Notes: generated from the letters alone by a model not told the origin. A stretch of 45,746 bases of DNA from Lachnospiraceae bacterium (GCA_018384375.1 JAHAYJ010000055.1:1-45746), one strand, 5' to 3'; shown: positions 1-9,964, counted from the stretch's first letter. A program made the numbers and translations.

Positions 1-20
1 GTATCAGGTAAATAACTCGC
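1..20. repeat. IS66 left terminal inverted repeat
   Basis: GTATCAGGTAAATAACTCGC, the exact reverse complement of 2669-2688. The match does not continue inward. Confidence 0.93.
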
Positions 21-65
21 CTGCCTGAAAAAGCATCGCCACCTGATAGAGGTGGCGAGTCATAA

Positions 66-1751
66 TTATCTCTTCAGTTGTTTACAACAATCGGGAAGTA
101 TTTCCGACCAAGGCATTAGTTCTGCCAGTTTATCTTCAGGAACATTGTTTCTTGGGTATTCCTTAAGCTGATCCATCAGATACTGGAAATATTCAAACGG
201 ATTTAGTCCGTTTGCTTTTGCCGTTTCTGCAATGGAATACATCATTGCACTTGCTTTTGCACCGTTTTTAGATTCTATGATGTGCCAGCTGTGTTTGCCC
301 ACGCAGAATTTCTTGATACTTCGCTCGGCATCGTTATTATCCAACGGAACCTCCGGCTCTGTTAGAAAGGTTCTCAAATACTGTTCCTGATTAAGGGAAT
401 AGTTGAGTGCTGACTTTATAGCTGAACTCTGATCCAGGCCCGGCTTGGCTAACGTTCCTTTAATCCACGCAAAATAAGCATCTACCAGAGGCTTTACCGA
501 CTGCTGTCTGTTATCTAAAATCTCCTTTGGCGATGTTCCTTTATACATGTTGTCCGTATGATAAATCGCTGCAATCCTTTTGACTGCTTCATCAGCGACC
601 TTCTGCCCGGCTGTCATAGAGCTTTTATTGCCCGCAGCCTTGAGGATATCCGCATACTTTCTCCGGGCATGAGCCCAACAGCCGGCCACTTTGATTTCAT
701 CAGCCCTGTCTTTCTGCAAGGTGTGATAGCTCTGATAGCCATCTGTGACAAGGATTCCGGTGTACCCTTTCAGATACTCTCCGATAACATATCCTGCTCT
801 GGATCCGTTATCGTATTCATACAGGTAAACCGGGTGGCAGTCTCCTTTTCCGGGAGAATGGTATACCCACATATAATCCTTGGATTTTGGGTCTCCCTCA
901 TCCTTTTCTCCGGTCATCTTGAAAGGAGTTTCATCACAGTGGATGATACCAGATTGGAACAGCTCTGACTTCATCATCCGATGCACCGGCTCCAGATAAT
1001 ACTGATAGAGCTTTATCATCCATCCGGCCATGACCTGACGGGAAATATGGATACCGTCATAACCATAACCTTCTGAGATCCGGTTTAATGGGACTGCATT
1101 GACATACTTGGCAGTAAACACAGAAGCTGCCAGCGATGGTGTCAGAATGCTGTGATTCAGCAGGCGCTTAGGTGCTTCTCCACGGATGATTTTACTGTTA
1201 TCTCCATTTCCGGCATATACACCGATATGATGCTCCACAACCTCATAGCTGGCAGGAATTCGTTTTAATTCCTTGTAGACTTCATCTTCTAACTGGTGCC
1301 ATCCCTTGGGGAATCGTTCCATCAGGGTATTTTCTTCCAGATAGTGTGATTCTACCGTGGTTTTGATTCCGGAAAGATCCACTGCACGTTTTCCCTTTGG
1401 GCGCGGTTTCCTCACCGGAACAGTATCTTCCAGTAAAGGTTCCTCTGCAAACCCATTCTCTGTCAGGATTTCTGCTTCATTGAAAACATTCGGATGATCC
1501 AGATCAAAAGAGAGCTGTCCCTGAATGGGCAGGTTCTTTTCAGAACTTCGTCCGAAGCGCTGCTGGGTCAGAATGGCGACCTGCTCCTTCAGATCTTCTA
1601 TCTGCTTCATAAGCTGCTCATTCTGCTTCTGGATAACAGCGGACTGTTCGGAAAGAAGCCTAAAGTTTTCACCCTGCTGAAGGAGCAGCATGATAATGGT
1701 TTCCTTTGGAAGAGTATTCAGTTTTTTTTCTGTTAATAACTGATTTTTCAT
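66..1751 (-). CDS. tnpC: IS66 family transposase TnpC (DDE)
   Basis: This is the catalytic subunit of the element. An N-terminal coiled coil (LLSEQSAVIQKQNEQLMKQI and following) leads to the IS66 zinc-finger-like region (LEDEVYKELKRIP) and the DDE core: first Asp in IIHCDETPFKM, second in LVTDGYQSYH, Glu in DNNDAERSIKKF. I chose ATG 1751 because MKNQLLTEKK..LPKETIIMLLLQQ resembles the usual TnpC start. An in-frame TTG at 1835 would add 28 residues; neither start has a clear Shine-Dalgarno site. At about 561 residues it is near the upper end of the family. The frame is intact, so the protein could be functional. Confidence 0.93.
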   Translation of the reverse strand: MKNQLLTEKKLNTLPKETIIMLLLQQGENFRLLSEQSAVIQKQNEQLMKQIEDLKEQVAILTQQRFGRSSEKNLPIQGQLSFDLDHPNVFNEAEILTENGFAEEPLLEDTVPVRKPRPKGKRAVDLSGIKTTVESHYLEENTLMERFPKGWHQLEDEVYKELKRIPASYEVVEHHIGVYAGNGDNSKIIRGEAPKRLLNHSILTPSLAASVFTAKYVNAVPLNRISEGYGYDGIHISRQVMAGWMIKLYQYYLEPVHRMMKSELFQSGIIHCDETPFKMTGEKDEGDPKSKDYMWVYHSPGKGDCHPVYLYEYDNGSRAGYVIGEYLKGYTGILVTDGYQSYHTLQKDRADEIKVAGCWAHARRKYADILKAAGNKSSMTAGQKVADEAVKRIAAIYHTDNMYKGTSPKEILDNRQQSVKPLVDAYFAWIKGTLAKPGLDQSSAIKSALNYSLNQEQYLRTFLTEPEVPLDNNDAERSIKKFCVGKHSWHIIESKNGAKASAMMYSIAETAKANGLNPFEYFQYLMDQLKEYPRNNVPEDKLAELMPWSEILPDCCKQLKR

Positions 1752-1855
1752 ACCATAAGTATACCACAACAGGTCGCTGAAAGCAGCATATTTACTGGAT
1801 TTTTTGAGATTTTTGATAACGTATTTAACTGTCAAGGTGCGTATGAAAACAGCCT

Positions 1856-2215
1856 TTAGTAAAGGTCTGGTTTTAATGGTGAAATCGATTTTTTCTGTTC
1901 AATGGAAAGACCTTCCATGAGCCAGCGGAACTGCTGTGGAGATAATTGTTTCGCTTCCTGTTCGCTTCTCGGCCATTGAAAATGCCCATCACCGGTTAAC
2001 CTTTTGTAACACAGAAGCCATCCGTCTCCTTCAAAAAGCAGGGCCTTGATGCGGTCGGTTTTTCGGCCACAGAAAAGAAAGATGCTTCCTTCCTCTGTCG
2101 GATCCAGTCCGAAAGTTCCGTTTACGATGGCAATAAGTCCATCAATCCCATTTCTGAGATCGGTATATCCGGTGCACAGGTATATATGGGAGAATCCATT
2201 TGCGTCATTGAGCAT
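1856..2215 (-). CDS. tnpB: IS66 family accessory protein TnpB
   Basis: A 119-residue protein of the IS66 Orf2 family, recognised by [36 protein letters not shown] and [11 protein letters not shown]. It is required with TnpA and TnpC for transposition of IS66-type elements, although its biochemical role is not settled. It starts at an ATG that overlaps the tail of tnpA by 11 nt, suggesting translational coupling. The frame is complete with no disruption. Confidence 0.93.
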   Translation of the reverse strand: MLNDANGFSHIYLCTGYTDLRNGIDGLIAIVNGTFGLDPTEEGSIFLFCGRKTDRIKALLFEGDGWLLCYKRLTGDGHFQWPRSEQEAKQLSPQQFRWLMEGLSIEQKKSISPLKPDLY

Positions 2216-2576
2216 TCCTTATCACCCCAATCGTTCTGGCAAGCAGTGCCGGCGATGTATCTTCTGTGACCTGTATTGTGATTCCGCACACCGATAAAGT
2301 CAACTGTGATGGTTCTGGTTTTGCGATTGGAACAGCTGTAATCGGATGAGACCCGGAGTCCGTTTCTGCCGGCAGGCTCAACTCGACAAAACCGGATTCA
2401 GCTGATTGTTCCAGTGCTTCCTCGCGGATGATTCGAAGCCAGTAAAAATAAGAATTACGGCTGAGGCCATTCTGTTTGCAGTATTCATCCACTGTCAGGT
2501 TCGTATTGTTCCGGTCATGAATGATAGCTTTCCATTGCTGAATGCTGTAATTTCGTTTTGCCAAACGTGTATCCAT
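2205..2576 (-). CDS. tnpA: IS66 family TnpA-like protein (helix-turn-helix)
   Basis: A 123-residue first gene of the IS66 operon. The N-terminal half ([37 protein letters not shown]) is a helix-turn-helix of the transposase-8/TnpA type. The C-terminal part is a variable acidic linker followed by [12 protein letters not shown], which is common in these proteins. It starts at ATG 2576. It presumably binds element ends or acts as a regulator, as inferred from the family. Confidence 0.9.
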   Translation of the reverse strand: MDTRLAKRNYSIQQWKAIIHDRNNTNLTVDEYCKQNGLSRNSYFYWLRIIREEALEQSAESGFVELSLPAETDSGSHPITAVPIAKPEPSQLTLSVCGITIQVTEDTSPALLARTIGVIRNAQ

Positions 2577-2668
2577 ATGGAATATCCTCCTCGGTTTAAA
2601 AAGTGTAAAAAGTTGTGAACTTTTTCAGCTTTTTAAATTATCTCAACCGAGAGGTGTTTAATCAAGGT

Positions 2669-2688
2669 GCGAGTTATTTACCTGATAC
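2669..2688. repeat. IS66 right terminal inverted repeat
   Basis: Exact inverted copy of bases 1-20. The outer flank at 2689 onward is ordinary AT-rich intergenic DNA. Confidence 0.93.
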
Positions 2689-2799
2689 TCTGAATTCGAC
2701 AAATCCATCAAAATCGCTAAAAAGCCTTACCGTAAAAGGATACATGCCCTTCATATCAGTATATAAGTGCGAAATGCATCAGCCTCTTTGTATTCAAAT

Positions 2800-3474
2800 C
2801 TAGATCTGGCGGAATCTATGCTGCCTGGTGTGAGAATGTGCCTGACAGATAGTAACGATATCAGCCTGATATACTACATAATACATAACAGCAGCCATGA
2901 CAAAAGCAGTCAGAACGTCAAACAGAGAATGCTGCTTTATGAATACAGTAGACAAAATAATGGATATACACAGGAAAAGGGAACCAAAATGGATAATCTT
3001 ATTTTTTGCAAGCTTTTCGTTGTGTATGATTGCCAGATGCGCTCCGATGGAGTTATATACATGGATACTGGGCCAGAGATTTGTGGGGGTATCCATACTA
3101 TATAATAAAGCCACCAGTTTGGTAAGCATATTGTCTCTTGGCATTTGATAAGGACGGAGGTGATGTCCGTTGGGCCAAAATGTGGAAATGATCAGGAAGA
3201 TCGTCATTCCCGTAAAAAGAAATACACAGGTTCTGTAATATTCCTGCTTATTCTTAAAAAAGCAGTAGAGCACTGCTACTCCCATATAGACAAACCATAA
3301 AAAATAGGGAATGACAAATATCTCACAAAATGGAATCGCATCATCAAATTTTACATGAATGATTGTTTGGGGATGTGTAACCCTCTTTTCAAGCCAGGCA
3401 AACCAGGCACAATAGATTACCGCATAGATAAGCAGCGGTATTGCATGTTTGTACCGTTCAACATATTTTTTCAT
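2800..3474 (-). CDS. PAP2-superfamily membrane phosphatase
   Basis: An integral membrane phosphatase of the phosphatidic-acid phosphatase type 2 group, with five to six hydrophobic segments. Motif 1 is reduced to HHLRPYQ, motif 2 is NLWPSIHV (PSxH), and motif 3 is STVFIKQHSLFDV (S-x6-H-x3-D, with the general-acid His and supporting Asp). Such enzymes dephosphorylate lipid phosphates at the membrane, and the order suggests a phosphatidate or related substrate. ATG 3474 has AAGAGGAGAA in front; the longer TTG start at 3495 lacks a site. It lies 49 nt behind a diacylglycerol kinase-like gene, so the two probably form an operon in phospholipid turnover. The exact substrate cannot be read from sequence. 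Confidence 0.82.
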   Translation of the reverse strand: MKKYVERYKHAIPLLIYAVIYCAWFAWLEKRVTHPQTIIHVKFDDAIPFCEIFVIPYFLWFVYMGVAVLYCFFKNKQEYYRTCVFLFTGMTIFLIISTFWPNGHHLRPYQMPRDNMLTKLVALLYSMDTPTNLWPSIHVYNSIGAHLAIIHNEKLAKNKIIHFGSLFLCISIILSTVFIKQHSLFDVLTAFVMAAVMYYVVYQADIVTICQAHSHTRQHRFRQI

Positions 3475-3523
3475 AATAAATTCTCCTCTTAACAAAAATC
3501 TCCTCTTTTACAAATTCATTTAT

Positions 3524-4498
3524 CTACATTAACAGTCTAAGCTTTTCTTTCTCACAGGTCACGGTAATGGAATTGCTTTGCGTGCTCACCTCACCGTCGG
3601 TATGTACCCAAAGTGGTGCAGAGGTTTCCAGGTGAAGCTTTTTGGCAGCATAGCGATCAATTCCGTTAAAGCGATAATGCTTTCCTTTAAAAGCAGTGGG
3701 AAGTGCAAGCAGCACAAGCCATTTGGAAAGATTACCGGCAACACAAATATCAATAATGCCGTCACAAAAGCTTGCGCCGGGACAGAACATAAAGCCGCCG
3801 CCTTCAAATTGATGCATCATTCCGGTAATAAAGAAAAACTTGGGAAGATCAATCGTTTTCTCATCGTCAAGTACCATTTTGCAGGAAACCTTTTTTGCCA
3901 TGATAAGCTGTTTTAATGCGATGATCAGGTAAGTCAGCTTTCCTAGTCCTATTTTATTCAAAACATTCTTAAATTTAGAAGATAAAGCTTCTTCACATAC
4001 AGCAGCATCGAACCCGATTCCGAAGCTGACTGCAAAGTAACGCTTATCGATCTGTTCTGCGCTGTGCTGTCTGGACAGCCGCCCTGAAGTATTTTTATAG
4101 GAAAGATATCCCAAATCCATCAAAACCGGCTGCTGACAGGATAAAATATTTTCAAGTGTCATTACAGGGTCATGGGGAAGCTTCAAATCCCTGGCCATGT
4201 CATTGCTGGAACCGGTAGGAATATATCCGACTTCCACACGGCTGAAATCGGAAATCCCCTGAAGCGTTTCGTTGAGCGTGCCGTCACCCCCAAGTACGAT
4301 CAGCTTCATGACAGAGTCGGTTTCATTCTTTAATATGGAAGCAGACAGATCGCGGACCAGCTTGATAACATGCCCGGCTTCTCTGGAAAAGAAAACCTTG
4401 TATTCAATTTTTTTCTCCTGCAAGACCGGTTCTAAAGTGGCCCAGATCTTAGCACCTTTGCCGGATTTTGAGGCCGGATTCACGATGATATAGTACAT
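3524..4498 (-). CDS. Diacylglycerol kinase-family lipid kinase (DagK/YegS type)
   Basis: A soluble lipid kinase of 324 residues. YYIIVNPASKSGKG at the N-terminus and LIVLGGDGTLNET near residue 70 are the nucleotide-binding motifs of the DAGK catalytic domain, and VGYIPTGSSNDMARDL follows as expected. The C-terminal half carries the beta-sandwich seen in DgkB/YegS. It phosphorylates diacylglycerol or a related lipid with ATP. It is the first gene of a two-gene reverse-strand unit with a PAP2 phosphatase, a kinase/phosphatase pair acting on opposite sides of the same lipid pool. Divergent from glyA. Confidence 0.88.
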   Translation of the reverse strand: MYYIIVNPASKSGKGAKIWATLEPVLQEKKIEYKVFFSREAGHVIKLVRDLSASILKNETDSVMKLIVLGGDGTLNETLQGISDFSRVEVGYIPTGSSNDMARDLKLPHDPVMTLENILSCQQPVLMDLGYLSYKNTSGRLSRQHSAEQIDKRYFAVSFGIGFDAAVCEEALSSKFKNVLNKIGLGKLTYLIIALKQLIMAKKVSCKMVLDDEKTIDLPKFFFITGMMHQFEGGGFMFCPGASFCDGIIDICVAGNLSKWLVLLALPTAFKGKHYRFNGIDRYAAKKLHLETSAPLWVHTDGEVSTQSNSITVTCEKEKLRLLM

Positions 4499-4590
4499 TT
4501 ATCTTTTGTTCCTTCCAAAATCTTTTCCTATTGTAGCAGTATTTTTCGCGGGAGTAAAGTTTTTTTCGGATATTCCGAGAATCTTAAGGT

Positions 4591-4619
4591 TTGCTTAGGA
4601 ATATGTTTTGTGCTATAAT
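4591..4619 (+). promoter_or_regulatory. glyA promoter
   Basis: TTGCTT (4591-4596), 17-bp spacer, TATAAT (4614-4619). A strong ribosome-binding site GAGGAGGT lies at 4663-4670. I see no riboswitch-like structure in the roughly 50-nt leader. Confidence 0.8.
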
Positions 4620-4676
4620 GGTTCAAATTTATAGTTTCGGCAAGTAATTTAATCATATAAATGAGGAGGTCATATT

Positions 4677-5915
4677 ATGTATTCACTTGATGAAGTAAGG
4701 AACATTGATCCGGAAATTGCACAGGCGATTGTGGACGAGCAGGAAAGACAAAACAGTCATATCGAACTGATCGCATCTGAAAACTGGGTCAGCAAGGCAG
4801 TTATGGCAGCGATGGGAAGCCCGCTTACCAATAAGTATGCAGAAGGCTATCCGGGGAAAAGATACTATGGCGGATGTCAATGTGTTGACGTAGTAGAAAA
4901 TCTTGCCATTGAGAGAGCAAAGGAACTTTTTGGATGTGATTATGCAAATGTTCAGCCGCACTCAGGTGCACAGGCAAACCTTGCGGTACAGTTTGCAATT
5001 TGTAATCCCGGTGATACCATTATGGGAATGAATCTTGATCACGGCGGACATCTGACACACGGGAGCCCGGTCAATATATCAGGTAAATATTTTCATATTG
5101 TACCCTATGGAGTTAACGATGACGGGTTCATTGATTATGATAAATTAAGAGAAATAGCGTTGGAATGCAAGCCTAAAATGATTATTGCCGGTGCATCGGC
5201 ATATGCAAGAACCATTGATTTCAAGAAATTCAGAGAAGTAGCAGACGAGGTGGGAGCAGTATTGATGGTAGATATGGCTCACATTGCCGGACTTGTGGCA
5301 GCAGGTCTTCATCCGAGCCCGATCCCGTATGCGGATGTAGTGACCACCACAACCCATAAGACCTTAAGAGGTCCCAGAGGTGGTTTGATCCTTGCAAATC
5401 AGGAGGCTGCTGATAAGTATAACTTTAATAAGGCTGTTTTCCCGGGAATCCAGGGAGGCCCCCTGATGCACGTGATTGCAGCTAAGGCTGTCTGCTTCAA
5501 GGAAGCTCTGTCTGATGATTTCAAGGCTTATCAGAAGGGAATCATTGACAATGCACAGGCACTTTGCAAAGGCCTGATCAGCAGAGGCATTAAGATCGTA
5601 TCCGGCGGTACTGACAATCATCTGATGCTGATGGATCTGACTCCATTTGATCTGACCGGAAAGGCCATTGAAAAGATGCTGGATGAAGCACACATTACAG
5701 CAAACAAGAACACCATTCCCAACGATCCCAAGTCACCCTTTGTGACGAGCGGTATTCGTCTCGGAACGCCTGCTGTTACCTCAAGAGGCATGAACACAGA
5801 GGATATGGATCAGATTGCGGAAGCAATTGCCTTGATTGTAAAGGGCGGAGAAGAAAAGATCCCTGAGGCAAGAGCAATCGTTCAGAAACTGACAGATAAA
5901 TATCCTTTAATTTAA
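4677..5915 (+). CDS. glyA: Serine hydroxymethyltransferase
   Basis: A cytosolic PLP enzyme that interconverts serine and glycine and charges tetrahydrofolate with a one-carbon unit. At 412 residues it has the normal bacterial length. Diagnostic stretches are [29 protein letters not shown], the substrate/PLP region [24 protein letters not shown], and the PLP lysine K228 in [17 protein letters not shown] 4677 follows GAGGAGGT with 6-nt spacing and a good promoter. It is monocistronic, ending at a bidirectional terminator shared with the convergent LUD gene. Confidence 0.97.
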   Translation: MYSLDEVRNIDPEIAQAIVDEQERQNSHIELIASENWVSKAVMAAMGSPLTNKYAEGYPGKRYYGGCQCVDVVENLAIERAKELFGCDYANVQPHSGAQANLAVQFAICNPGDTIMGMNLDHGGHLTHGSPVNISGKYFHIVPYGVNDDGFIDYDKLREIALECKPKMIIAGASAYARTIDFKKFREVADEVGAVLMVDMAHIAGLVAAGLHPSPIPYADVVTTTTHKTLRGPRGGLILANQEAADKYNFNKAVFPGIQGGPLMHVIAAKAVCFKEALSDDFKAYQKGIIDNAQALCKGLISRGIKIVSGGTDNHLMLMDLTPFDLTGKAIEKMLDEAHITANKNTIPNDPKSPFVTSGIRLGTPAVTSRGMNTEDMDQIAEAIALIVKGGEEKIPEARAIVQKLTDKYPLI

Positions 5916-5936
5916 TAGCATATTCATAAGGAAAAA

Positions 5937-5981
5937 GAGCCGTGCTTTTCAAACTGTTTGGAGTTTGAAAGGACACGGCTC
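5937..5981. terminator. Bidirectional terminator between glyA and the LUD gene
   Basis: Long hairpin: GAGCCGTG..TTTCAAACT pairs with AGTTTGAAA..CACGGCTC around a short loop. On the reverse strand it is followed by a T run (complement of gaaaaa at 5931-5936), so it is best for the reverse-strand gene; on the forward strand the tail is only weakly T-rich. Confidence 0.8.
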
Positions 5982-6002
5982 AATTGATATTTCAGATAAA
6001 AA

Positions 6003-6638
6003 TCAATATCCAAGTTCTTCCGCGACAAAGAAAATCTTGATTCTTCCGGCATGGCCGCTTCTTCTGGTGATTACGACCTGATTGCAGATACAGTCGGGAG
6101 AAAGGCAGTCGCCGCATCTACCTGTGTGGAAGCAGGGCGTATTTTTATTCAGCCTCCTGGTATTGGCAGGGGATGCAATATCGCGCACTCTGCGATAGCC
6201 ATCCTCTACATTGGAAACCAGCTTATTCATACCGACTACCAGGATTACATGCTTTGGTCCATGAATCAGGCATGCCACACGATTTCCGTTGCCGTCGATG
6301 TTGATCAGTTCGCCGTCCATAGTAATGGCATTGGTACTCATGAGATAATAATCTGCCATTACCGTTTTGGCGTAAAGTTCCCTGCTTTCATCGGGAGTTT
6401 TGGCGGTCATTCTGTCAATCAGGGTATAGTTTCCGTTATGAATGGCATCCATCAGACCACACTCTGTTACGGACTGGCTGCCACCCCATCCGATGACGGC
6501 TCCGTCTTCCATCATATTCAGAATTGCCTTGACGCAGTCTGCGCTGTTCTCAAAAAAATAGCCCTCCATGTTTCGTTGATTTAAATTTTTGATAATGCTT
6601 TCCGACGCTGCCTGAAAAGCAAGCTGTTTGGGTGTCAT
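6003..6638 (-). CDS. LUD-domain protein (lactate utilisation LutC/YkgG-like)
   Basis: A single-domain LUD (DUF162) protein. GAVIGWGGSQSVTECGL, NAITMDGELINIDGNGNRVA and GPKHVILVVGMNKLV are typical. The C-terminal tail carries a cysteine cluster (CFHTGRCGDCLSPDCICN) common in stand-alone Clostridia members and possibly binding metal. The LutABC complex oxidises L-lactate, but no lutA or lutB gene is nearby, so its reaction here is unknown. ATG 6638 follows AAGGAGG at suitable spacing; a TTG three bases upstream is the alternative. Single gene. Confidence 0.85.
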   Translation of the reverse strand: MTPKQLAFQAASESIIKNLNQRNMEGYFFENSADCVKAILNMMEDGAVIGWGGSQSVTECGLMDAIHNGNYTLIDRMTAKTPDESRELYAKTVMADYYLMSTNAITMDGELINIDGNGNRVACLIHGPKHVILVVGMNKLVSNVEDGYRRVRDIASPANTRRLNKNTPCFHTGRCGDCLSPDCICNQVVITRRSGHAGRIKIFFVAEELGY

Positions 6639-6844
6639 CAATATTCCTCCTTAAAAGTAACCGATTCTTTATTTCCTAATTATAAAACATAGGGAGTGGA
6701 AGTTCCAGAGAATAATGTTGTATTTGAAATTCAAAAGAATACTTCCGAATTATGTAATAATATGGAGAAAAATGGAAATAAAACAGAAAAAAACAGAAAA
6801 ATAAATAAAATTTGAAAAAATAAAGAAAAAAATCAAAAAATGTG

Positions 6845-6873
6845 TTGACAAATTAAGGGAGCTTGGATATAAT
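6845..6873 (+). promoter_or_regulatory. Consensus sigma-A promoter before a non-coding or decayed unit
   Basis: Perfect TTGACA (6845-6850), 17-bp spacer, perfect TATAAT (6868-6873). It is followed by about 330 bp without an intact ORF and then a terminator-like hairpin at 7207-7243. It is the best promoter match in the window. Confidence 0.85.
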
Positions 6874-6994
6874 GAACTTACAAACAAGAAATTCATATAG
6901 ATAAATCTTAAGAAAGGAAGGTACGGTCCCAAAGGAACATAAGGCAACCATTTGATTAACAGATTAAATCAGGTGGCGAAGTTAAAAAGCTTTT

Positions 6995-7156
6995 AAAGTA
7001 CAAAAGAACAAGGTACCGAAGAAAGCGGATTTCAAATTCGTATTAAGTACAGAAGAAAAGGTAACGATCGACAAAAGATAAGGAACAGACGTTACAGTAC
7101 ATGCGTACAAAGGAAGAGAAGGAAAAGTACGAAAGAGAAAAAAGACAATTGAATAA
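6995..7156 (+). pseudogene. Relic of a small lysine-rich protein gene (or purine-rich RNA)
   Basis: In one frame from about 6995 to 7156 the translation is protein-like (VPKKADFKFVLSTEEKVTI, then an in-frame TAA at 7079-7081, then TDVTVHAYKGREGKVRKRKK to a TAA at 7154). Upstream the reading appears to switch frames (QVAKLKS at about 6970-6990). No intact start and RBS is visible. The purine bias (long A/G runs) lets other frames look coding too, so this is a weak call. Alternatively the transcribed segment is a non-coding RNA. The rest of the 6639-7327 gap is A-rich DNA with nothing else recognisable. Confidence 0.35.
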
Positions 7157-7206
7157 GATAAATCCAAAAGAAAAGAGAGGTAAAGACCATTGGATAGTAT
7201 AGTTTA

Positions 7207-7256
7207 GAAGCGGGTATTGATCTGAGAGATTGGTACCCGCTTCGTCATGCTTTTTT
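7207..7256 (+). terminator. Terminator-like hairpin
   Basis: Perfect 10-bp stem GAAGCGGGTA / TACCCGCTTC (7207-7216, 7234-7243) with a 17-nt loop. A T run (7251-7256) starts 7 nt after the stem, so termination efficiency is uncertain. Confidence 0.6.
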
Positions 7257-7327
7257 CAAAAGTTTGTCTTTTTTTGTGGAAATCAGTTGAAGAATACGTT
7301 ATGATAGAGCATATGGAGGAACTGAAT

Positions 7328-8650
7328 ATGGCAAAAAATGAAACTTTTGATCGGGAAATAGATCGCAGAGAATTTCGGCGAAAAAGGAGAGTGAGAAATC
7401 AGATTATTTCATATATTGTTTTCTTTGTATTACTGGCAGGAATAATTGTTGGCGCAATATTTGGTGTGAGTCATTTACTTACAAAGGCTAAGGATAAGAA
7501 ACAGGCAGAGGAATTGCAAAAACAGCTTCAGGAGCTTTCGGAGATGGAGACGGAACCGGAGGTGGTTGAGGCGCCGGCGGAATCTGCCGGACCTGAGGAG
7601 GAGCCGGATTATCTGGGCGAGATTGTGGATTCGTATATTTCAGAGATGCCTCTTGAGGATAAAGTGGCAGGTCTGTTTATGATAACCCCGGAGGCTTTGA
7701 CGGGAACGGATACGGTAGTCAGAGCAGGGGATACAACGCGTGAGAAGCTTGGCGAAAATCCGGTAGGCGGATTGATTTACTTTTCCAAGAATATAAAGGA
7801 TGCCGGGCAGCTTACGGAAATGCTTCAAAACACAAAGAATTGGAGTAAATATCCGATTTTCCTTGGTGTTGATGAAGAAGGTGGCAGTGTCAGCCGTGTG
7901 GCAGAGGCAGGGCTTGCAGATAATGTAGGACCTATGGCTGAGATCGGAGCCAGCGGTGATGCGGCAATGGCGCAGGAGGCAGGTGCTGTAATCGGCAGTT
8001 ATCTCTCCGGTTTTGGGTTTAATATGGATTTTGCCCCGGTGGCAGATGTGATCACAGAGGGAAATGAAACGATCGAAGACAGATCCTTCGGAACGGATGT
8101 GAATCTTGTATCACCTATGGTGGTGGCAGCAGTAGAGGGGATGCAGAGCAACGGGGTCAGTGCCTGCTTAAAGCATTTCCCGGGACTCGGTGATACATCC
8201 GAAGACTCTCACGATGGAATGGCAACGACAGAAAAGACGCTGGATGATTTCAATGCCACGGATTTTCCGGTTTATCAGGCAGGGATCAATGCAGGGGTCG
8301 AATTTGTGATGGTAAGTCATATTTCTGCACCCAATGTGACGGGAGATAACACGCCTGCTTCACTTTCCTCTAAAATGATTACGGAAATTCTGAGGGGACA
8401 GCTTGGATATCAGGGAATTGTTATCACGGATGCCATGAACATGAAGGCAATTACAGAGTATTATACATCTGCTGATGCTGCGGTGATGGCGCTGCAGGCA
8501 GGGGCTGATATGATTTTAATGCCTGAGAATTATGAAGAGGCATATAACGGCGTATTGGAAGCTGTAAACAACGGAACGCTGACGGAAGAGCGCATTGATG
8601 AATCTCTAAAAAGAATCTTCCGTATAAAATGTAAGGATAAGGTGGAATAG
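7328..8650 (+). CDS. Membrane-anchored glycoside hydrolase family 3 (NagZ-like)
   Basis: Residues about 27-48 form one transmembrane helix after a basic N-terminus, followed by a charged, Glu/Pro-rich linker and a GH3 catalytic domain, so the enzyme is held outside the membrane. [16 protein letters not shown] (Lys/His near 282) is the NagZ signature with the Asp-His dyad, and [11 protein letters not shown] supplies the catalytic Asp (about 368). The likely role is removal of beta-linked N-acetylglucosamine from peptidoglycan fragments. Start ATG 7328 has GGAGG 8 nt upstream; upstream ATGs lack a site. The C-terminal GH3 domain is absent, as normal for NagZ-type enzymes. Only one base separates it from sstT. 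Confidence 0.88.
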   Translation: MAKNETFDREIDRREFRRKRRVRNQIISYIVFFVLLAGIIVGAIFGVSHLLTKAKDKKQAEELQKQLQELSEMETEPEVVEAPAESAGPEEEPDYLGEIVDSYISEMPLEDKVAGLFMITPEALTGTDTVVRAGDTTREKLGENPVGGLIYFSKNIKDAGQLTEMLQNTKNWSKYPIFLGVDEEGGSVSRVAEAGLADNVGPMAEIGASGDAAMAQEAGAVIGSYLSGFGFNMDFAPVADVITEGNETIEDRSFGTDVNLVSPMVVAAVEGMQSNGVSACLKHFPGLGDTSEDSHDGMATTEKTLDDFNATDFPVYQAGINAGVEFVMVSHISAPNVTGDNTPASLSSKMITEILRGQLGYQGIVITDAMNMKAITEYYTSADAAVMALQAGADMILMPENYEEAYNGVLEAVNNGTLTEERIDESLKRIFRIKCKDKVE

Positions 8651-8651
8651 A

Positions 8652-9866
8652 ATGAAAAAAGTATTTGAAAAGTGGTGTAGTATCAGTCTTGTTTTAAGAA
8701 TTGCAGTGGGACTTGTGATTGGTGCAATTCTGGGACTTTTGGTTCCTCAGTTTACAATTGTATCATGGCTCGGAACAATTTTTGTAGGCGCGCTTCGTGC
8801 GGTGGCACCGGTTCTGGTGTTTGTACTGGTAATGAGCTCACTGGCAAATTCCAAGGGTGGTGCGGGCGCAAACATGCGTGTTGTTATCATTCTTTATATG
8901 GCAAGTACATTTTTTGCTGCGTTCCTTGCCACGGTGGCAAGCTTCCTTTTCCCACAGACCATTGAATTGGCAGAAGCTGCAACAGCGACCGCAGCACCTC
9001 AGGGAATCGGAGAAGTAATTGAAAATCTTTTTGTCAATATGGTGTCCAATCCGGTGGCTTCTATCGTGAATGGAAATTATATCGGAATCCTTACCTGGGC
9101 AGTTATCTTTGGCGTGGCACTGAAGAAATCCTCTGATGTGACGAGAAAGCTTCTCTTGGATGTGTCTGAGGCGGTAAGTCAGGCCGTAAGATGGGTAATC
9201 AACCTGGCACCTTTCGGAATCCTTGGACTGGTATTTGACACAGTGTCAGAGAATGGTTTGGAGATTTTTGCGGGATATGGAAAGCTGCTTGCATTGCTTG
9301 TGGGCTGTATGTTGTTTATTTCATTTGTTACTAACCCGATTGTTGCTTTTATATGTATGCGGAAAAATCCCTATCCGTTGGTATTTACCTGCCTGAAAGA
9401 AAGTGGGATCACAGCCTTCTTTACCAGAAGCTCAGCAGCTAACATCCCGATGAATATGGCACTCTGCAAAAAGCTGGGATTAAATGAGGATTACTATTCG
9501 GTATCTATTCCGCTGGGTGCAACCATCAATATGGACGGTGCAGCGATCACGATTACGGTTATGACACTTGCCGCAGCGAATACGTTAGGTGTGGCAGTTG
9601 ATTTTCCTTCCGCTCTTGTTCTCAGCATTGTGGCTACTTTGGCTGCCTGCGGGGCATCGGGTGTTGCCGGCGGTTCCCTGCTGCTGATCCCGCTTGCATG
9701 TTCGCTGTTCGGAATTTCTAATGATGTGGCAATGCAGGTGGTCGCAGTTGGGTTTATCATCGGTGTGATCCAGGATTCAGTGGAGACGGCACTTAACTCT
9801 TCTTCAGATGTTCTGATGACTGCATCGGCTGAATATTATTTAAGAAGAAAAGCTGAGAAAAAGTAA
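8652..9866 (+). CDS. sstT: Serine/threonine:Na+ symporter SstT
   Basis: A 404-residue dicarboxylate/amino acid:cation symporter family member with the SstT pattern: [19 protein letters not shown] at the N-terminus, [15 protein letters not shown] (serine-rich re-entrant loop), [22 protein letters not shown] (NMDG motif), and [16 protein letters not shown] near the end. It imports serine and threonine with sodium. It is translated directly after the GH3 gene (1-nt gap), so the two are co-transcribed. Length matches the family. Confidence 0.92.
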   Translation: MKKVFEKWCSISLVLRIAVGLVIGAILGLLVPQFTIVSWLGTIFVGALRAVAPVLVFVLVMSSLANSKGGAGANMRVVIILYMASTFFAAFLATVASFLFPQTIELAEAATATAAPQGIGEVIENLFVNMVSNPVASIVNGNYIGILTWAVIFGVALKKSSDVTRKLLLDVSEAVSQAVRWVINLAPFGILGLVFDTVSENGLEIFAGYGKLLALLVGCMLFISFVTNPIVAFICMRKNPYPLVFTCLKESGITAFFTRSSAANIPMNMALCKKLGLNEDYYSVSIPLGATINMDGAAITITVMTLAAANTLGVAVDFPSALVLSIVATLAACGASGVAGGSLLLIPLACSLFGISNDVAMQVVAVGFIIGVIQDSVETALNSSSDVLMTASAEYYLRRKAEKK

Positions 9867-9902
9867 ACTGTTACTATTTATCTAAAAATTTAAAAAATTT
9901 AA

Positions 9903-9931
9903 TTGACAAAGTGAATTTCATATTGTATAGT
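9903..9931 (+). promoter_or_regulatory. tRNA-Gly promoter
   Basis: Perfect TTGACA (9903-9908), 17-bp spacer, TATAGT (9926-9931), about 33 bp before the mature tRNA 5' end. Confidence 0.85.
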
Positions 9932-9964
9932 AATACTTGTCCGTCAGGTACGGGCAAGTAAAAT

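Larger units (their letters stand above)
1..2688 (-). mobile_element. Complete IS66-family insertion sequence
   Basis: A 20-bp perfect terminal inverted repeat (1-20 and 2669-2688) encloses the three genes typical of IS66 elements (tnpA, tnpB, tnpC), all on the reverse strand. The left repeat begins at the first base of the window, so the left flank and any 8-bp target duplication cannot be examined. The element lies 111 bp downstream of the PAP2 gene stop and does not interrupt a recognisable gene on the visible side. All three reading frames are open, so the element may be active. Confidence 0.92.

Noticed and set aside
4620-4676. Glycine riboswitch before glyA
   Set aside because: The leader is only about 50 nt and has no paired elements of that class.
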